Below are positions 1 through 13,600 of a stretch of DNA of 64,000 nt, piece after piece. Both the position numbers and the translations under genes were made by a program. This stretch comes from Sipunculus nudus (lineage: Eukaryota; Annelida; Sipuncula; Golfingiida; Sipunculidae). The DNA lies in the NCBI GenBank assembly GCA_026874595.1, contig CM049315.1, positions 68,335,916 to 68,399,915 of the forward strand. The letters are read 5' to 3'. The notes under the pieces are model-generated. The model saw only the letters and a list, made by a program, of their open reading frames with translations. It searched no databases and was not told where the DNA came from. How positions within the stretch are numbered: position 1 is the first letter of the stretch; each line of letters begins with the position of its first letter.

Positions 1-790
1 CGGCCCACTTCAAACCAGTGGAAAAAATTCCTAAAAATTTAAAACAGTCAACGATTTCAAACTTGGAGCCGTCAATTACTAAGGGTTATATTTCAGTTTT
101 CTTCCATCTAAAATCAATTATCATCTCCTTGGTTTTCTTTACATTTAACTCTAGATTATTTTCAGAGCACCACGAAGTTAAAGTTTTAATTTCATTGCGG
201 TTTACACTTTCGTTATTTCCCCAGATGAGCCCAGAAACTGTTGTGTCATCTCCAAATTTTAAAATGAGGCAATCATCAGAAGTAGAGACACGGTCATAGG
301 AGAATAGAGAGTACAATTTTGGTATAAGCACACAACCTTGGGGTGCTCCAGTGTTTAAGACAAATTCTTCGGAAAAAATGTTACCAGTCTTAACCACTTG
401 AGGCCGATTTGTTAAAAAGTCTAAGACCCAGTTACTCATTTTAATATTAAGACCTAGTTCTGATAGATTTTCGATTAATTTATGGGGAAGGATAGTGTTA
501 AAGGCTGAGCTGAAATCAATGAATAAAACCCTTACATAGGTAGATTCCCGTAATTCGAGATGTTTTAAAATACGGTAAAGTGTGAATGATACAGCGTCAT
601 CTGTTGAGCGGTTACTACGATAGGCGAACTGAAAAGGATCAAAAGTTTCTGAAATACAGCATTTGAGATAATTTTACACCAGACGCTAAAAACTCTTGGC
701 AGTTACAGAAGTTAATGCAACATGACGATAGTCATTCAAACATGATGCATGAGATTTTTTCGGGACAGGAATAATCACTGATCGTTTATT
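1..790 (-). pseudogene. Non-LTR retrotransposon reverse transcriptase fragment
   Basis: Read from ~780 down to the window edge, the minus strand gives conserved RT blocks: IIPVPKK, LNDYRHVALTS, FDPFQFAYRSNRSTDDA, VLFIDFSSAFNTI, then NTGAPQGCVL, the catalytic region ILKFGDDTTVSGLI (FxDD), LTSWCSENNLELNVKKTKEM and, after a stop, FKFLGIF. These are the RT core of a Jockey/CR1/Rex1-type LINE (which of these is uncertain). In-frame stops at 86-88 and two near 665-700 show it is dead; the 5' part and endonuclease are absent and the rest lies outside the window. Confidence 0.87.
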
Positions 791-2540
791 GAGCTCTGGC
801 ACTGTACACGATCGCAAGGACCAGTTAAAAGAAGAGCGAGAACACCAAATATTTCATCGGCGCAAGCCCGGGGGTAGCATCTCAAGATTGGACAGGTTCA
901 CCGGGTCACAGATCGAAGTTCACTTTTTTTACTGGGGGTGTAATATACTGCCGTTTGGGTTAAAAACCCACCGGATTTAATTTACAACTTTTCACCTTCA
1001 TATTCCGCAAAAACTCATTTATCAGAAAAATAGGTGAATCCTCAAACCTATGTTGACTGTGCGACTATATACAGGTCAATGCTTGTCATTTTGATTTGTT
1101 GTAATAATAAAATTGAAAAATATGCCGATTGATCATTTACCAGGAAGGGGTTGCTTTTATAAAGTAAAATTTCTGAATGGTGATGAAGATATTGAATTGA
1201 TAATGACTATAAGTGCCAGTGAAATTCATAATGTGTCATATTTTCAGAAAATAATACAATTCTTGACATTAAGGGGAATTTCTGACAATTGTCTTCCTTT
1301 TATTCATGAAGTGGTATATCGAATGACTTACAGAAGCTCAAGGTCCCGGATTCAGCCAAGAGCCTTGAAGACAAAACAGTAACATCTCAGCTGGAGCGGT
1401 GGGACTTTGACATATTGTTGGCACATAAGTTAGTTTACTTTATAACATAACCTTTTCACAGGAATATTGAAAAGAAAATTAAAAAAATTATTTTCCACTT
1501 TAAAACTATAATAATGATATCAACAAATAAATTCATTGTTGTGTTGTCCTGGCAGCAGTACTGCACTTAGTGGGTGTTTTTTGTGCAGTTGAGAGGCACC
1601 AAAGCTACTTGGTGTAACGTTTGAGCCCAAGACCCCTTGATCAACTTCCACCGGCCCTGATATATAATGACTGAAGGGGCAGGGGGATTACATTTTACAA
1701 ACATTATTGCGTCATGTGAGGATATCAAGATCTGGTGAAGAAATTATAGATATTCCGCTATTAGCTGATACGTTTTTCTTATCAACACACTATACTGACA
1801 CTGACTGGGAACATGATATCCTATCATTGCACACGCAGATTTGTTACTGACCAGAGCGGGCCAGTTCATGATGGGCATACATGACCTTGATATTAATTAT
1901 CGATCATTCAGTGCAAGTGTTTGATCAGGAACAGGGGGCTTTGTCTAAGTTTACCTGAGAGGTGTGTAATAGATTGTAGTAGATTTTGGCCCAAAAATAA
2001 TGTACATGCTGTTTATCAGATGATTAATTCACAAAGCACTCCAATAATGTTACGGCTGTTTATTATATTAACCTTCAGTATAATATCAAAGTCCGACGTC
2101 ATGATTATCACCAGTCTGGCAAGGCCAGTTTGGGATGTTCCAAAGTAAACTAGTTGAGAATGGAATGCCAGTCTCAATCGTTCACACGGGAATTCCCCAT
2201 GCATGTAAAACGGAAACTAGCAAGTTCACACGAATTCTAATAAACTAATTAACTTTGGAAGTACGGAACACACCTGGATTCCCATGTAATGTGCAACCAT
2301 GCAGGGCTCGGATTATAGGACCAAAACTGCGTGCAGTTCTCATGAAAAGCCGGTAAATCTGTCCCCTGGACCAGCAAAAAACGTTGCATGTTTTTGCGCA
2401 AATGAGAATCTTGGTACCGTGTGATACTTTGGTGTGATTATATTTAAGGAATAGTTATCAAATATCTTGTAACTTCTGAAGTCATTAAATATTCGTGAAT
2501 TTTGCTGAGAGTGTAATTCAGGTGAGAAACTGAATTGATT
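790..2540. other. Stretch without a supported gene
   Basis: AT-rich sequence. The longest open frame (1,113-1,382, 89 codons, plus) has no motif I recognise and no conserved partner here, so I do not call it a gene. Confidence 0.4.
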
Positions 2541-2960
2541 GATATTCATAATGAATTTCATGAGAATCCATCAGATTTTTGGTAATTCATCACGGCGTCA
2601 CCAAAGTCTGGTGACTTCGAGCCTCATTAAATATGCATGGATTTTGATGGAAATCGAACCTAGGCGAGATATTAAATTGACTAATATTGCTTTTGAGTTT
2701 TATTAATATCCATCGTATTCCTCGTAAGTTATCTGCGACACCACAGAGTAGCCTAGTGACCTCTAACCTTATTAATTATGCGTGTATTTTGCCTATAATC
2801 GAAATCGGGCGAGATTACCTATCGGTAAGTAGTAATGGTGAGTTTCGTGAAAATCCATAAAAGCCCTGGTAAATTATCACCCGACACTAAAAGTTAACGG
2901 ACGGGCGGACGGACCGTGGGTACAGCATAATACGTCCCATCATATATATAATATTCTCGG
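2540..2960 (+). repeat. Dispersed repeat family B: ~125-bp tandem units with ACGG-rich end
   Basis: Three to four divergent units each contain a 'CACCAAAGT..GGTGACCTC..T.ATTAA.TATGCATG' core and a 'GAGTTTCATGAAAATCCATC' segment. It ends GTTAACGGACGGGCGGACGG near 2,895-2,920. A second copy occurs at 24,420-24,543 plus 27,007-27,395, split by an insertion. Confidence 0.7.
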
Positions 2961-3190
2961 AGGGGCGGTAAATTTTCTGCAATGCCGACCCTCACACTAC
3001 GATGGAAATAAATAAATATAACAAGCGTCAGTTACCTGATGATCGCCCGGATGGCGATACCGGCAACGGCGTGAAACTCTGAGAAATAACACGATGCTCC
3101 AGCGTGCTTAACGTTTAGTTAATCTGCTCTATACCTTAGCTGTATCGAGCACTATACTGCAAGCACTGGAACCTATTTGGGATGATTTAA

Positions 3191-3196
3191 ATATAA

Positions 3197-3235
<39 letters not shown>
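3191..3235. repeat. (AT)n(GT)n microsatellite
   Basis: Alternating AT followed by about 13 GT repeats. Confidence 0.95.
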
Positions 3236-3237
<2 letters not shown>

Positions 3238-3239
3238 TT

Positions 3240-5230
3240 CCATACTATGAGATAAGTACATCCCTCAAACAACTCTCCCACGGATACTTCGAGCCATCCC
3301 CTGGTCTGCCTGCACATAGTTAAATCGTAATATACACTCATGGTTATTTCTGTAGTATGAAGTCAACAGAAAAGTTTTTCCATTGAACATCTTTTTGAAA
3401 ATTTTGTTTCTTCTACAGACAAGGACGCGATATATACATTTTTTAATAGTTTGAGTCTTTCATTCTAGTTTATCCACCGGCATTGGGATAATCGATCTGT
3501 ACTTTTAGTGTAAAACTTTAACAAAAACAATGGAAATAATGCATTTGATTGCTAATTTATGAACAAGAGTTTTCGATTTTCTCCCACTTCACCAGAAGCG
3601 GTGTCTCATGTCACCTTTATGAATGTTTTTTCCAGTTGGCCCAAATTTTGTGCCAAACTGAAAAAGTGTTTATTCAATATCTGAAAATGAGGTATGTTGA
3701 AAACTCTTATTTCTCTTGTATTTTCTTTTTAAGGGCCTGCATATATCATACAATAATTATTAAAATATTTGATCACGCTATTAAAAGCAAAGGGTAAAGA
3801 ATATATTTTGATAAAATTAAACAAACTGGCCCTTATCTTGTCGCTATCCCCAAAGTGAAGTTAAGCTTATGTATCAGGTATAACTCATTCACTGCCTGAA
3901 CACTTGCCCTGTTGCCAAATCCGACACAGTTGGCAGTTTGCCAAAGCAATAAATATATATTTAAAGATTAAAGCTTGGCTTGCTGCAAAATCTGTTTATA
4001 CATAGTGAAAGACTTTGGCTACAATGCTCTTTTTTCAAGATGACACATTCATGTTTTTTAAATGAAAATGTTTAGCACAATAACAGACGCCAATTAGAAG
4101 CACTAGGATACTGACAGGTCAGCAAGGACAGGGGCGTAGCCAAGGATTGAGGGAGGGGAGGGGGCCATCGTCAGTGGCGGATCAAGAAATTCGAAAGCGG
4201 GTGGGGGGGGGGGGGGGGGCTAATTTGCATGTATGGATAATATGAAAACGGTTATATATATTTTGACTAAACATATTTCAGTGTATGAAAATATATATTG
4301 TTTTATTTTCAATTATGAACCATGGTTTAATTAAGGATAGTTACAGGTACATGGGGAGGATATGGGAGGGGGTTATCTCCTCACATATTGAGAAATTTTG
4401 AATATACAATGTAAAGAGGACATTTTGAGGCAATTTCACAAAAAATTAGGATTTCCTGTTACTGAAAAATGTTCCCTTATGTCTTTGCGTTATAAAGTCA
4501 AACTGTAGAGAGGTTCAATATTTAATATTTATATTTCTTCAAAATTACGATATAAAATTTCAATCGTTTTCAAATGAGTCAATGGCGCAAAAATGCAATC
4601 ACGTTTGTAACTATCAATATATTATCTTTTAAATGTAATGCTCATGGTGAAATAACTGATAAGTTGAATTATTATGTTTAACTTTGCATTTTACCGGGTT
4701 CCGTTGTCTCGACAGCACACAGGACTCCTAAGAGCTCAACACAGATCGCGAGTTTGAGTATTGGTATCACCAGAGGAGCAGTAAGATTGACCACGGTCAA
4801 CCCCAACCACGGCCCGGTGCTCGATCTATCTGCAGTTGTTCTGCAGCTGTTCATAAATATCCTTATACTCGACTAATAAATTTGAAAGTAATTGTAACTG
4901 CAGATAACTTAAATAAAGTCTAATTGCTTATTAATAATAAGAAATATGAAAAACGAAAAGTAATCACGAAAATCGGAAATTAGATAAAATAAGAGATTTT
5001 GCAGCTCACAGACATCCAATGGGGGCTATGTGATGCTTGAAAAAAATATAATTAATTACCTGATTACATGCAGAGACAGAGGGGACTAACTCAAATCAGT
5101 ATTTAAACAACTGAACAAAGATGTTAAAGTTTGAATCAATGATAGTCGTGTAAAAAGATACAAGGAAGGAGCATTCTAAGCAACAGAGGCATAATTAGAT
5201 CAGATATATCAAACTGTAAGCCTGGTCAGC
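3240..5230. other. Stretch without a supported gene
   Basis: Contains a G homopolymer at 4,203-4,219 and, at 3,880-4,080, a diverged copy of the repeat seen at 14,390-14,600 (both include ACAGTTGGCAGTTTGCCAAAG-like and AGACTTTGGCTA sequence). No coding signal seen. Confidence 0.5.
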
Positions 5231-7110
5231 ACATAATTCAGTAGGATGGTCATGTGTCCTTGACCTTAGACGTTTGTGAAAATCTAAAGGATCTTCTGTT
5301 GGCAGGGGAGTCATTTGTGGAAGATGGAAGGTTTGTAATGAAACGATTCGCATTAAAACGCATCCCTTATCTTTTTAAAGATGTAGGTCGTTTGACCATC
5401 ATCTCGGACCTCATGACCGCAAAAGCAATAACCCCAAGCTGGAGTTATCATCTCCCCAAAAAGTTGAAGACGGATGGCCCCTGTGACCTTGACCTTTGAC
5501 CTTGTAACAAAAAAAAAATTGTGTTCTTTCATTATTGGTAGGCGAGTTATATGTGCAAGATGAAAGGTTTATGATAAAAAGTTTGTCTTTAATGTCCCCA
5601 CAATGTTTTTTAAATAAGTGGGTCGTGTTACGTTGACCTTTGACCTCATGACCCAATATGTACAGAGAGTTTACTATAATGGTGAACCATGTATAAATCA
5701 AATTTTAAACCAATATGTCGATCCAAAATAATGTTATGATGAAGAAACAAATTTTTTGACAGATGCCCCGTGACCTTGAACTTTGACCGTGTGACCCAAA
5801 AATCAACGGGCTTCTTCTCCTTTTGCTAGATGAGCCCTATTTGCAAGATAAGTCTGAAAAGTTTGGCTAAATATGCATCTGCAGTCTTTTTAAAGATGTA
5901 GGTCTGGTGACTTTGACAGGTTTCTTACTTTGGTGGTGGTACATATATGTCATGTTTGATATCCATATGGTCATCCAAACTTAAGTTATTACCAGGAGAC
6001 GAATGTGTGACCAGATGGCCCCTGTGACCTTGACATTTGACCTTGTGACCCAGAAATCAAAAGGGTTTGATAGGTGAACTATATGTGTAAGATGTAAAGT
6101 TTGTGACGAAAAGTTAAACTTTACACGCATTCCCAAACTTTTTAAAGAAGTTAGTCGTGTGACCTTGACCTCATGACCAGAAAAATCAATAGGCTTCTTG
6201 TTTAAGTGATGTGTCTTACAGATATCAAGTTTGAAACCAATTTATCATTGCAAACTTGAGTTATCATTCAGAAACAAATTGATGGGCACATGGCCCCTGT
6301 GACCTTAATCTTTGACCTTGTGACCCAAAAATCAAAAGGTTTAATCCCTATTGGCAGGTGAGCCATATGTGTAAGATGGATGGTTCTGGAAGAAAAGTTT
6401 GGCTTTAGAATCCACAATCTTTCTAAAGAAGAGGGTCCTGTGACCTTGACCTTTGACCTCATGACCCCAAAATCATTCTTTAGTGGTGGGCCATATATAA
6501 GTCAAATAAATCAATATGTTAATCAAAACTGGAGTGATCATCCATAAAGGAATTTGTGAATGGACAAACAGGGTTATTATTTTCGGGTTTTATTTTACAC
6601 AGAAGCTGGATATGGACATCAATTATTTACAATGCTAATATACCTACATGGCTCAGCCTGTTTCTAAAATAAATCTGCTGGCTTTGTTTACCTAAGTATC
6701 TCACAATCCTATAATTAGTGAAGGTCCAATTATTCAGCTAAAATCATTTAGGTAAGCTTGAGCAAAGGCCACCAATGAATACATTTTGTGCAATATTACA
6801 GAATTTGAAAGGCAGCCCTATGATTCATAAAGCCTTCCTAGGCCACATGACCAACTTCACCTTTCAATTGACCTACCAAAAATTAATTAACCCTTTCTAT
6901 TCTTGCACAATTGAGAGAACTCTACCATAGGAAAATTCTAGTGAAATAGTAACCATTTTTGGTTTGTGGCCTTCATGATCCATTTTACACTTAGGTATAT
7001 ACAAACTTTTCAGAGTATCTGTCCAGGCATTGCCGAGGAAAGCTGCTAGTATAAACAGACAGACGACAGATGTCAGCCTTACCATAGCTATATCTCACAG
7101 GTGAGCTAAC
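5230..7110 (+). repeat. Hairpin-ended element with tandem GTGACCTTGACCTTTGACC cores
   Basis: Six or seven divergent units of roughly 140-270 bp; each holds a GTGACCTTGACCTTTGACC-type block (near 5,482, 5,632, 5,769, 6,023, 6,157, 6,299, 6,439). It closes with a GACAGACGACAGA run and an end at ~7,080-7,110 containing CTCACAGGTGAGCTAA. Related cores occur in the elements at 24,544-27,006 and 51,961-54,359. Confidence 0.65.
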
Positions 7111-7427
7111 TAGGGACCCATGGGTCTCACTGCTCAGCTGAATTTGTCTATAAGGATTTTTCTAAACAAATTTTTTAGAATGACAGTCCGATTACTTTGA
7201 CCAATGGCCATGTGACCAAAAAATCTTAGAACTTATTATCCTTGAACTTGCAGCATTTAGATTATTGTAACAATCTTTTTAAAATAGACCTGGACCACCA
7301 GGTTACCTCAAAATCTACAGGTTTCCTCACTTGCGGCAAGTAAGCCATATATGAAAGATGGAAAGTTTGGGATGAAAAGTTTAATTTACACAGCGCTTTG
7401 GGCTGTGTGCATCGCTGAGCTAAAACA
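7111..7427 (+). repeat. Short hairpin-ended element (about 315 bp)
   Basis: Starts with the family's 5' signature (GGGACCCATGGGTCTCACTG then CTCAGCTG, 7,113-7,140) and ends near CGCTGAGCTAAAA at ~7,416-7,427. Probably a minimal member; boundaries inferred from comparison. Confidence 0.45.
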
Positions 7428-8309
7428 CATGTAAATCAGGAGATGCCCGGTCTGACTTGGCCCAAACAAGGGACCCATGGGTCACGGCGCTCAGCTGATC
7501 ATGATTGGACTATAAATGTATCACCATTGTGATAACTATATTGAGTAGATAAAGCTTAGAATATCATGGTCATGTTGGGCTTTTATAAAGGAATATAATG
7601 TAATATGTGAGTAAATGATATATGAAATAACCTGACTGATGGATTAATATGGAGTAAAATATAGTGGTTTATTTTTTATTTATTTGGGAGGGGTCGAAAA
7701 AAGCAATTTATTTGAGCAAATATGAATGCAATGACAGTATGCTAAGCAGTGGTATAATGATGATAAGGCTATTTGTTGAAGGATCTATAGTGTATGGAAA
7801 ACTGCAAGAGTTCAATTTAACAGATACAAGGTTATGATTAACTATGCTATTGAGGGGATTTATGAATTTGTGACTGTATGACATAATATCTTGACAAGAT
7901 CGGTCTTGACAAGGTGCATTATTTTGATGCCCCTCACGTCTACATATTACACAATATTGACATAATTTCTGGCATGTACATAGGTACCTATGGACAATGG
8001 TCAACAGTACTGAACCACCTGAAAGGTTAAAATCTTAAAAATATGATGAAATGTAGATAATGTTTGAGGGGAAGAGGTAATCTGGGCCATGGTTGGTTTA
8101 TATTATTGAAGAAAATGTTGCAAATAATATTTAAGACCTGACCATGCCTTTCCATTGGTTACCTTTTTGATAAGCTGTTGACAGTTCAACAGTTTACACA
8201 TTTGTCTGATGAGATCCAATTTATTTGGTAAACCTTTTTTATCAATTTTATGATATGTATACAGTTGCCATAACGTCCCCATTCCACAGGTGCAATGACT
8301 TGATGGGAT

Positions 8310-8329
8310 GGGGGGGGGGGGGGGGGGGG
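8310..8329. repeat. G homopolymer
   Basis: Twenty consecutive G residues. Confidence 0.95.
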
Positions 8330-8824
8330 TTGTTATGATCAGAGTTACAATGCCTCTGTCTCTCTGTAGATATTTTCTTTAATTATTAAATTTTATGCTA
8401 TAGCCATAGAACTATTGTTCACAGTGCCAAGGAGCAAAGCCTCTTTGGGATGAAGAAGGAGATGGTGAGAGTTACAACACCCTTGCATATACATACAGGA
8501 TATGAAATTTAATTCAACAGTGCTTATAAAAAAGTTTATTCATGAACATTAAATATTTAAAACAGACAGAAATATGGAGAAACAAAGCAAATAATTTTTT
8601 TCCCCATTCTACTGAGCCAAGAAAAAATTTACAATATTTGCATTTATTCCTTTTTTTCATTTCATAATTTTAATCCAAGTTTCCGAATGTTACTATAAAT
8701 TTACAGTATAACATACATGTGATTGTGAATATTTTAGTTGATTCACATTTCTAAATTTCATCAACATTTATAGCTAATGTATCTAGTTTATAGTACCTGT
8801 CAACAGAATGGGAAGGAGGGAGGA

Positions 8825-8825
<1 letters not shown>

Positions 8826-8887
<62 letters not shown>

Positions 8888-8966
8888 TGGAGAAAGAAAG
8901 AGAAAAAGCAGAGGAGAGAGAGAGAGAAAGAGAGTCCTAGACTGCCACAGAGAGAGAGAAAGAGAG
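8826..8966. repeat. (GA)n microsatellite, purine-only tract
   Basis: Over 50 bp of perfect GA followed by interrupted GA/AAAG. Explains open frames on both strands here (Arg/Glu on plus, Ser/Leu on minus), which are not genes. Confidence 0.95.
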
Positions 8967-9866
8967 GCTCTCTGGTAATTACTGCCTGACCCAGCCTGAC
9001 CCAGACATTCACAGAGGCAGTAGGTCAGTAGGTGTTATGTAATTGCCCAGTACACTGCATTTATACTGATCTGATGTAAACAATGAAGACATGGTACCTG
9101 GAAACTTGAATAAAATCTACAGTTTTTGATCAATTGGTTTCAAATTTCAGATTTTAACAGATGAAATGTTAATGTGTACATGCTGTGAAAATTAAATCCA
9201 CAGCACTAACAGGAAAAATTTGAATATTTATATTTTTTTTAATGGTATCAAGAAAAAAAGAAAAGCATTCTCAGCTTTAAAAACTATAAAACTAATACAT
9301 GTGTTAAAATTAATCCAAGGATCAAAACACCCAATATATCATACCAGGAGCAAACTGGAGTTGGGATTGTTTAATTTTATGAACTGAAATAAAGGACCAG
9401 CAATATAAATTTTGATTATTTAGCCAGTATCATGTGACAACTGATACAACCATGAGTTATAAGTCAAACAAATTAAAATCATTAATGAGCACTTGTCTGA
9501 GTAATATTTTAAATTTTTGACATATTTATTTATTATTTTAATTTTGTAATAAATATAAACCAACAAGTTGAACACCTGGAAAAGACCTGGAAATTTAGAT
9601 TAATTTAATATAATCAACTGCATCCTTGTCTATCATTATCTTGCTTCATATAATCCCTAATAGTAAACAACAATTTATTTTAATTATTTATTTTTCATTT
9701 TTATAGTTAAAATGAAAAATACCCAATGGTGACTGCATGGTGTTATTTGAAATACAATTTTGGCCATCCATGGAAGATCCATAAATGATCAGTAATTGCA
9801 AGGTAATCCCCTGTAACTCATTAACTATAAATTCCTTTTACATTTATTTTTTTTAAAGTTCTTATC

Positions 9867-11992
9867 ATCCCTTAGCAAAATGAAAAGTTTGCCGCTGCTT
9901 TGCTGCAACTGTGCTGCAAAGCAGCAGGAACCAAAATAGGCTGCAAGAAGAGTGTGCAGGAAGGCTGCGGCTAGTTGCATGCTTCCCGCTGCCTCGCAAA
10001 GGCTGCTGGAAAGTGTGCAGCAAGTCTGAATTGTGTGCTGGAAGGTTGCGGGAGGGTTGCGGCTAGCCGCAGTCCTATAGAGTATTTTAATACTGTGTGC
10101 AGGAAGGCTGCGGGAGGGTTGCGGCTAGCCGCAGCCTCATAGAGTTAACTGGATGCTGTGTGCAGGAAGGCTGCGGGAGGGTTGCGGCTAGCCGCAGTCT
10201 TTTACAGTTTTATTTGCTCTACTATTTCCTGTCTTACCCTGCTGTGATTGGCTAAACTGATTTTGGAGGGAAAGGCAGCCATTTTTGCAAAATTAGTAAA
10301 AGACAGTGCTTTGTTAGCTCTTCTAAAAATATGAAGATCTGTGCCAAATAGCTCAAGTAAGAGTAACATTCAACAGATCCAGCATGTTCAGAGGACTCAT
10401 TGGATTAATTAGAACATACAATAAGTTGATGGGAGGAACAAAGAGAGGGTGTTATGTTACTACCACCAGTAAGTTTGAACTACATATTTGTACCCTAAGG
10501 GATGCCGCAGCAAGCATTGATAAAGGGCTGCCAAGCACTGATAAGATTGATTTTTCCTCAAGTAATTTTATACACAGAAAGTGTAGTATTAAATTTTCTT
10601 TTGTGGAAAAGTAAAAACTAAGTCTAAGATTAATGGTGGGATTGAAAGATGTTTTCAAGCTGGAAGGTAGATATATCAAAGGCAGCATAAAACAATTCTG
10701 TGGTTAACGTGTATATCATGCATTTATTGAACTCCAATGCATTTTGAGTTTTATTGATTTGAATATGAAACAGTAACTTTAAATAAGGTTTTGTTTTCAT
10801 CTTCACACAAACTTTAAAATTCTCAGGCTAAGCTTCATTTAAAGTTGATTTGCTAAATTCTGTTCGACTTATGTCTATAGATGTCACCCTAAGTAAACGG
10901 GAAATTCCTAACAATATTGAAGTAACCGAATGTCACTTTGTGGTTCATGTTTCCAGTCCTTGGCCTGACAATATACTCATCCAGAACTTTTATTCAGCTA
11001 TGTAGCTACACAACTTCATGCAGGATTTGTGTGACTGTGTAGTGTGTACTCTGATTCATATTCATCAAGGTGTAATTTCTAACAAAGCTTGATTAAGTTT
11101 GGTTTATATTTAAAAGCCATTATGGATTAAGGCTTAATTGTATGTGCATGTGTATGAGTTTCATAAGAGCTTGTTCTGTTGAGTACCTGCATTTATATTT
11201 GGAGCAGAGACAGTCACTGACTAATGACATGGCATGTCTGCTTGTACACAATAACTGAGCCCAAGTGCTGTTGTTGATACATATCATTGCTGCTATCTAA
11301 TTGGCCCCTGCTGCGGGAAAGTGTGCGAGAAGGCTGGGGAAAGTGTGCGAGAAGCTGCAGAAAGTGTACAAGGCTGCAGGAAGTGTGCAAGAAGGCTGCG
11401 GGAAAGTGTGCAAGAAGGCTGCCAGAAAGTGTGCGAGAAGGCTGCAGGAAAGTGTGCGAGAAGCTGCAGGAAGTGTGCGAGGCTGCGGGAAGTGTGCGAG
11501 AAGGCTGCGGGAAAGTGTGCGAGAAGGCTGCAGGAAAAGGGCTGCGGGAACATTGGTTGCAGCAAGCCTGCAGCAAGGTTGCCGCAAACTAATTTGCAAG
11601 GCAAATTGTGACCTTGCTGCAAGGTTGCTGCAAAGCTGCAGGAAAGTGTGTGAGAAACTGCAGAAAGTGTGCAAGGCTGCAGGAAGTGTGCGAGAAGGCT
11701 GCGGGAAAGTGTGCAAGAAGGCTGCGGGAAACTGTTCGAGAAGGCTGCAGGAAAGTGTGCGAGAAGCTGCAGGAAGTGTTCGAGGCTGTGGGAAGTGTGC
11801 GAGAAGGCTGCGGGAAAGTGTGCGAGAACGCTGCAGGAAAAGGGCTGAGGGAACATTGGTTGCAGCAAGCCTGCAGCAAGGTTGCAGCAAACTAATTTCC
11901 ATGGCAAATTGTGACCTTGCTGCAATGTTGCTGCAAAGCTGCAGCAAGTTTGCAGCAACAGTGCGCGGCAAGCTCGTTTTTTGCTAAGGGAT
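9867..11992. mobile_element. 2.1-kb terminal-inverted-repeat element rich in CTGC minisatellite
   Basis: Ends are perfect inverted repeats ATCCCTTAGCAAAA / TTTTGCTAAGGGAT, with further similarity inward (TTGCCGC..CTGCAA). Left part (9,890-10,200) has ~62-bp units with the palindrome GCGGCTAGCCGC at 10,059, 10,121 and 10,184. The right part is the minisatellite at 11,297-11,960. The centre (10,210-11,290) is unique-looking with no recognised frame. No clear target duplication, so superfamily unresolved. It sits inside element A1. Confidence 0.7.
11297..11960. repeat. GCTGCGGGAAAGTGTGCGAG minisatellite with 303-bp higher-order repeat
   Basis: Degenerate 20-27 bp units built on AAGGCTGCGGGAAAGTGTGC. 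The whole block, including an anchor GAACATTGGTTGCAGCAAGC (at 11,548 and 11,851), is duplicated with a 303-bp offset. It produces open frames of over 220 codons on both strands, which are repeat artefacts. Confidence 0.9.
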
Positions 11993-13600
11993 AGACCAAG
12001 AATTAAAAAAAAAGTTTATTGTTATGTTTATGGCCTAAACAAATACTAGTGGAGGGGGTTGGACAGTTAGATCCAGTTGAAGCCACCCAAGAGCTGGCTG
12101 GCTGCAGAGTGCCTCGCTTCAAGCATGCATAATTGGCATGAAAGGTCAATGTGGGGACATAAAAGAGGGGCTTCAGTACAGCCAAGGTGTGATATGGTCT
12201 CATAAAAACCTTCATAAAAGCTAGTTTTTGACCAATTCCTTTTATAACTTCAGAATTTAGAAGCTAAAATCCTTACGTGTGCAAGATATGAAAATTAAAT
12301 CAACAGTGCTTACAGGGAAAAAACATGCCATGGCCAAAGTTAGGCAAAATTTAAGGTACTGATTTTATATTTATGCTAATAAATTATAAAATTTGAAAAA
12401 TTTAGAACTAATTTTGGGAATATAATTGAATCTTGATTAAATAATGTTATATCCCTTGCAAAAAATGTCTACCTTCAGCAATTTTCATGTTAAGAGAGTA
12501 AATATATTTCTTGATTTTTTACAAAGTGCATTATGTTTGGGCCTAGAATTTAAAACAATAACACAATACTGACATCATTTCTGGCATATGCATAGTGAAT
12601 GTATAGAAAAATATGTATATTATATATGATCAAAGTCAGATCAGTGGTTTTGATATTAGGCAATCTTAAAGTGTAACAATGGCTTTTTAATGGAAAAATG
12701 AAGTTTTTTCTTAATATCTTGAAGGAATGCAGTCCTAGTGACCAAACATTTAGTATGGTAGAGGATTTGGGGGACATCTAACTGTATGCAAAATTTAAGG
12801 AACTTAGAGCTGAAGCTGGGGAGCTGAGCTCTAATTAACTGCATAACACTAGTTTGATGTAAACAATATGTGACATGGTGCTTGAAAACTTGAATAAAAT
12901 CTACAGTTTTTGATCAACTGGTTTCAAATTTTTTGTTTTAACAGTTGAAATAGTAAAAAAAACATGCTTTGAAAATTAAATCCACAGCAGTTACAGGAAA
13001 AAAAAGTGCCATGGTCAAACAAGGGCAAAATTTAAGGTACCAATTTTATATTTTTGCCAATATTTAAAAAAAATTACAGATTTTGATCTAATTTTTGGTA
13101 TACAATTAAATTTTGATTATTTAAAGAAGTATTACTGAAAAAAAATTTCTACCTTTAACACTTTTGGTCTTAAGTGACAAAATATCTTTCCTCATTTTTT
13201 TACAAAGTCCATTATGTTTGGGCCCATAACTTTTTTAAATTAAATAATACTGACTTATTTTCTGGCATGTACATAGGAACCATATAGAGGAATATTTATG
13301 GTAAAAATGAAGAAAACCAGATGAGTGGTTTTGATATTAGACAGTCCTGAAGTGTTAAAATAGATTTCTAATAAAAAATTGAGGTTTTTCCTTAATATCT
13401 CAAAGGAACGAAGTCATATTGACCCAATTTTTGGCATGGTACGAGATATTGGGGACATCTAACTGTATGCCGAATTTCAGATTCGTAGGTCCAATGGTGT
13501 TGAAACGTGCCAGTCTTACGGACGGACATCCGGACAGCGGAAGGACGACGGACAATGGACCACGACTATAGCTCAGATGACTTATAGTCAGCTGAGCTAA

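Larger units (their letters stand above)
7465..13600 (+). mobile_element. Hairpin-ended (Helentron-associated/pearl-like) element A1, with nested insertion
   Basis: 5' end AACAAGGGACCCATGGGTCA followed by CGGCGCTCAGCTGA. 3' end: ACGG-rich run (13,520-13,555), then a 13-bp stem hairpin AGCTCAGATGACT-TAT-AGTCAGCTGAGCT closing in CTAA at 13,600. Internal units of roughly 700 bp (GATGTAAACAATATGTGACA, ATTAAATCCACAGCA, GCATTATGTTTGGGCC motifs) recur, as in the element at 16,198. Pairing of the two ends is by comparison. A 2.1-kb inverted-repeat element sits inside (9,867-11,992). No protein frame survives: non-autonomous. Confidence 0.6.

Noticed and set aside
1113-1382. 89-codon plus frame
   Set aside because: Composition is not implausible for protein, but there is no motif, no splice context and no conserved partner in the window.
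8777-9012. Arg/Glu-rich and Ser/Leu-rich frames
   Set aside because: Products of the (GA)n microsatellite.
11293-11987. Open frames of 221-228 codons on both strands
   Set aside because: They come from the CTGC minisatellite, where several frames on both strands lack stops; the protein repeats merely mirror DNA units.
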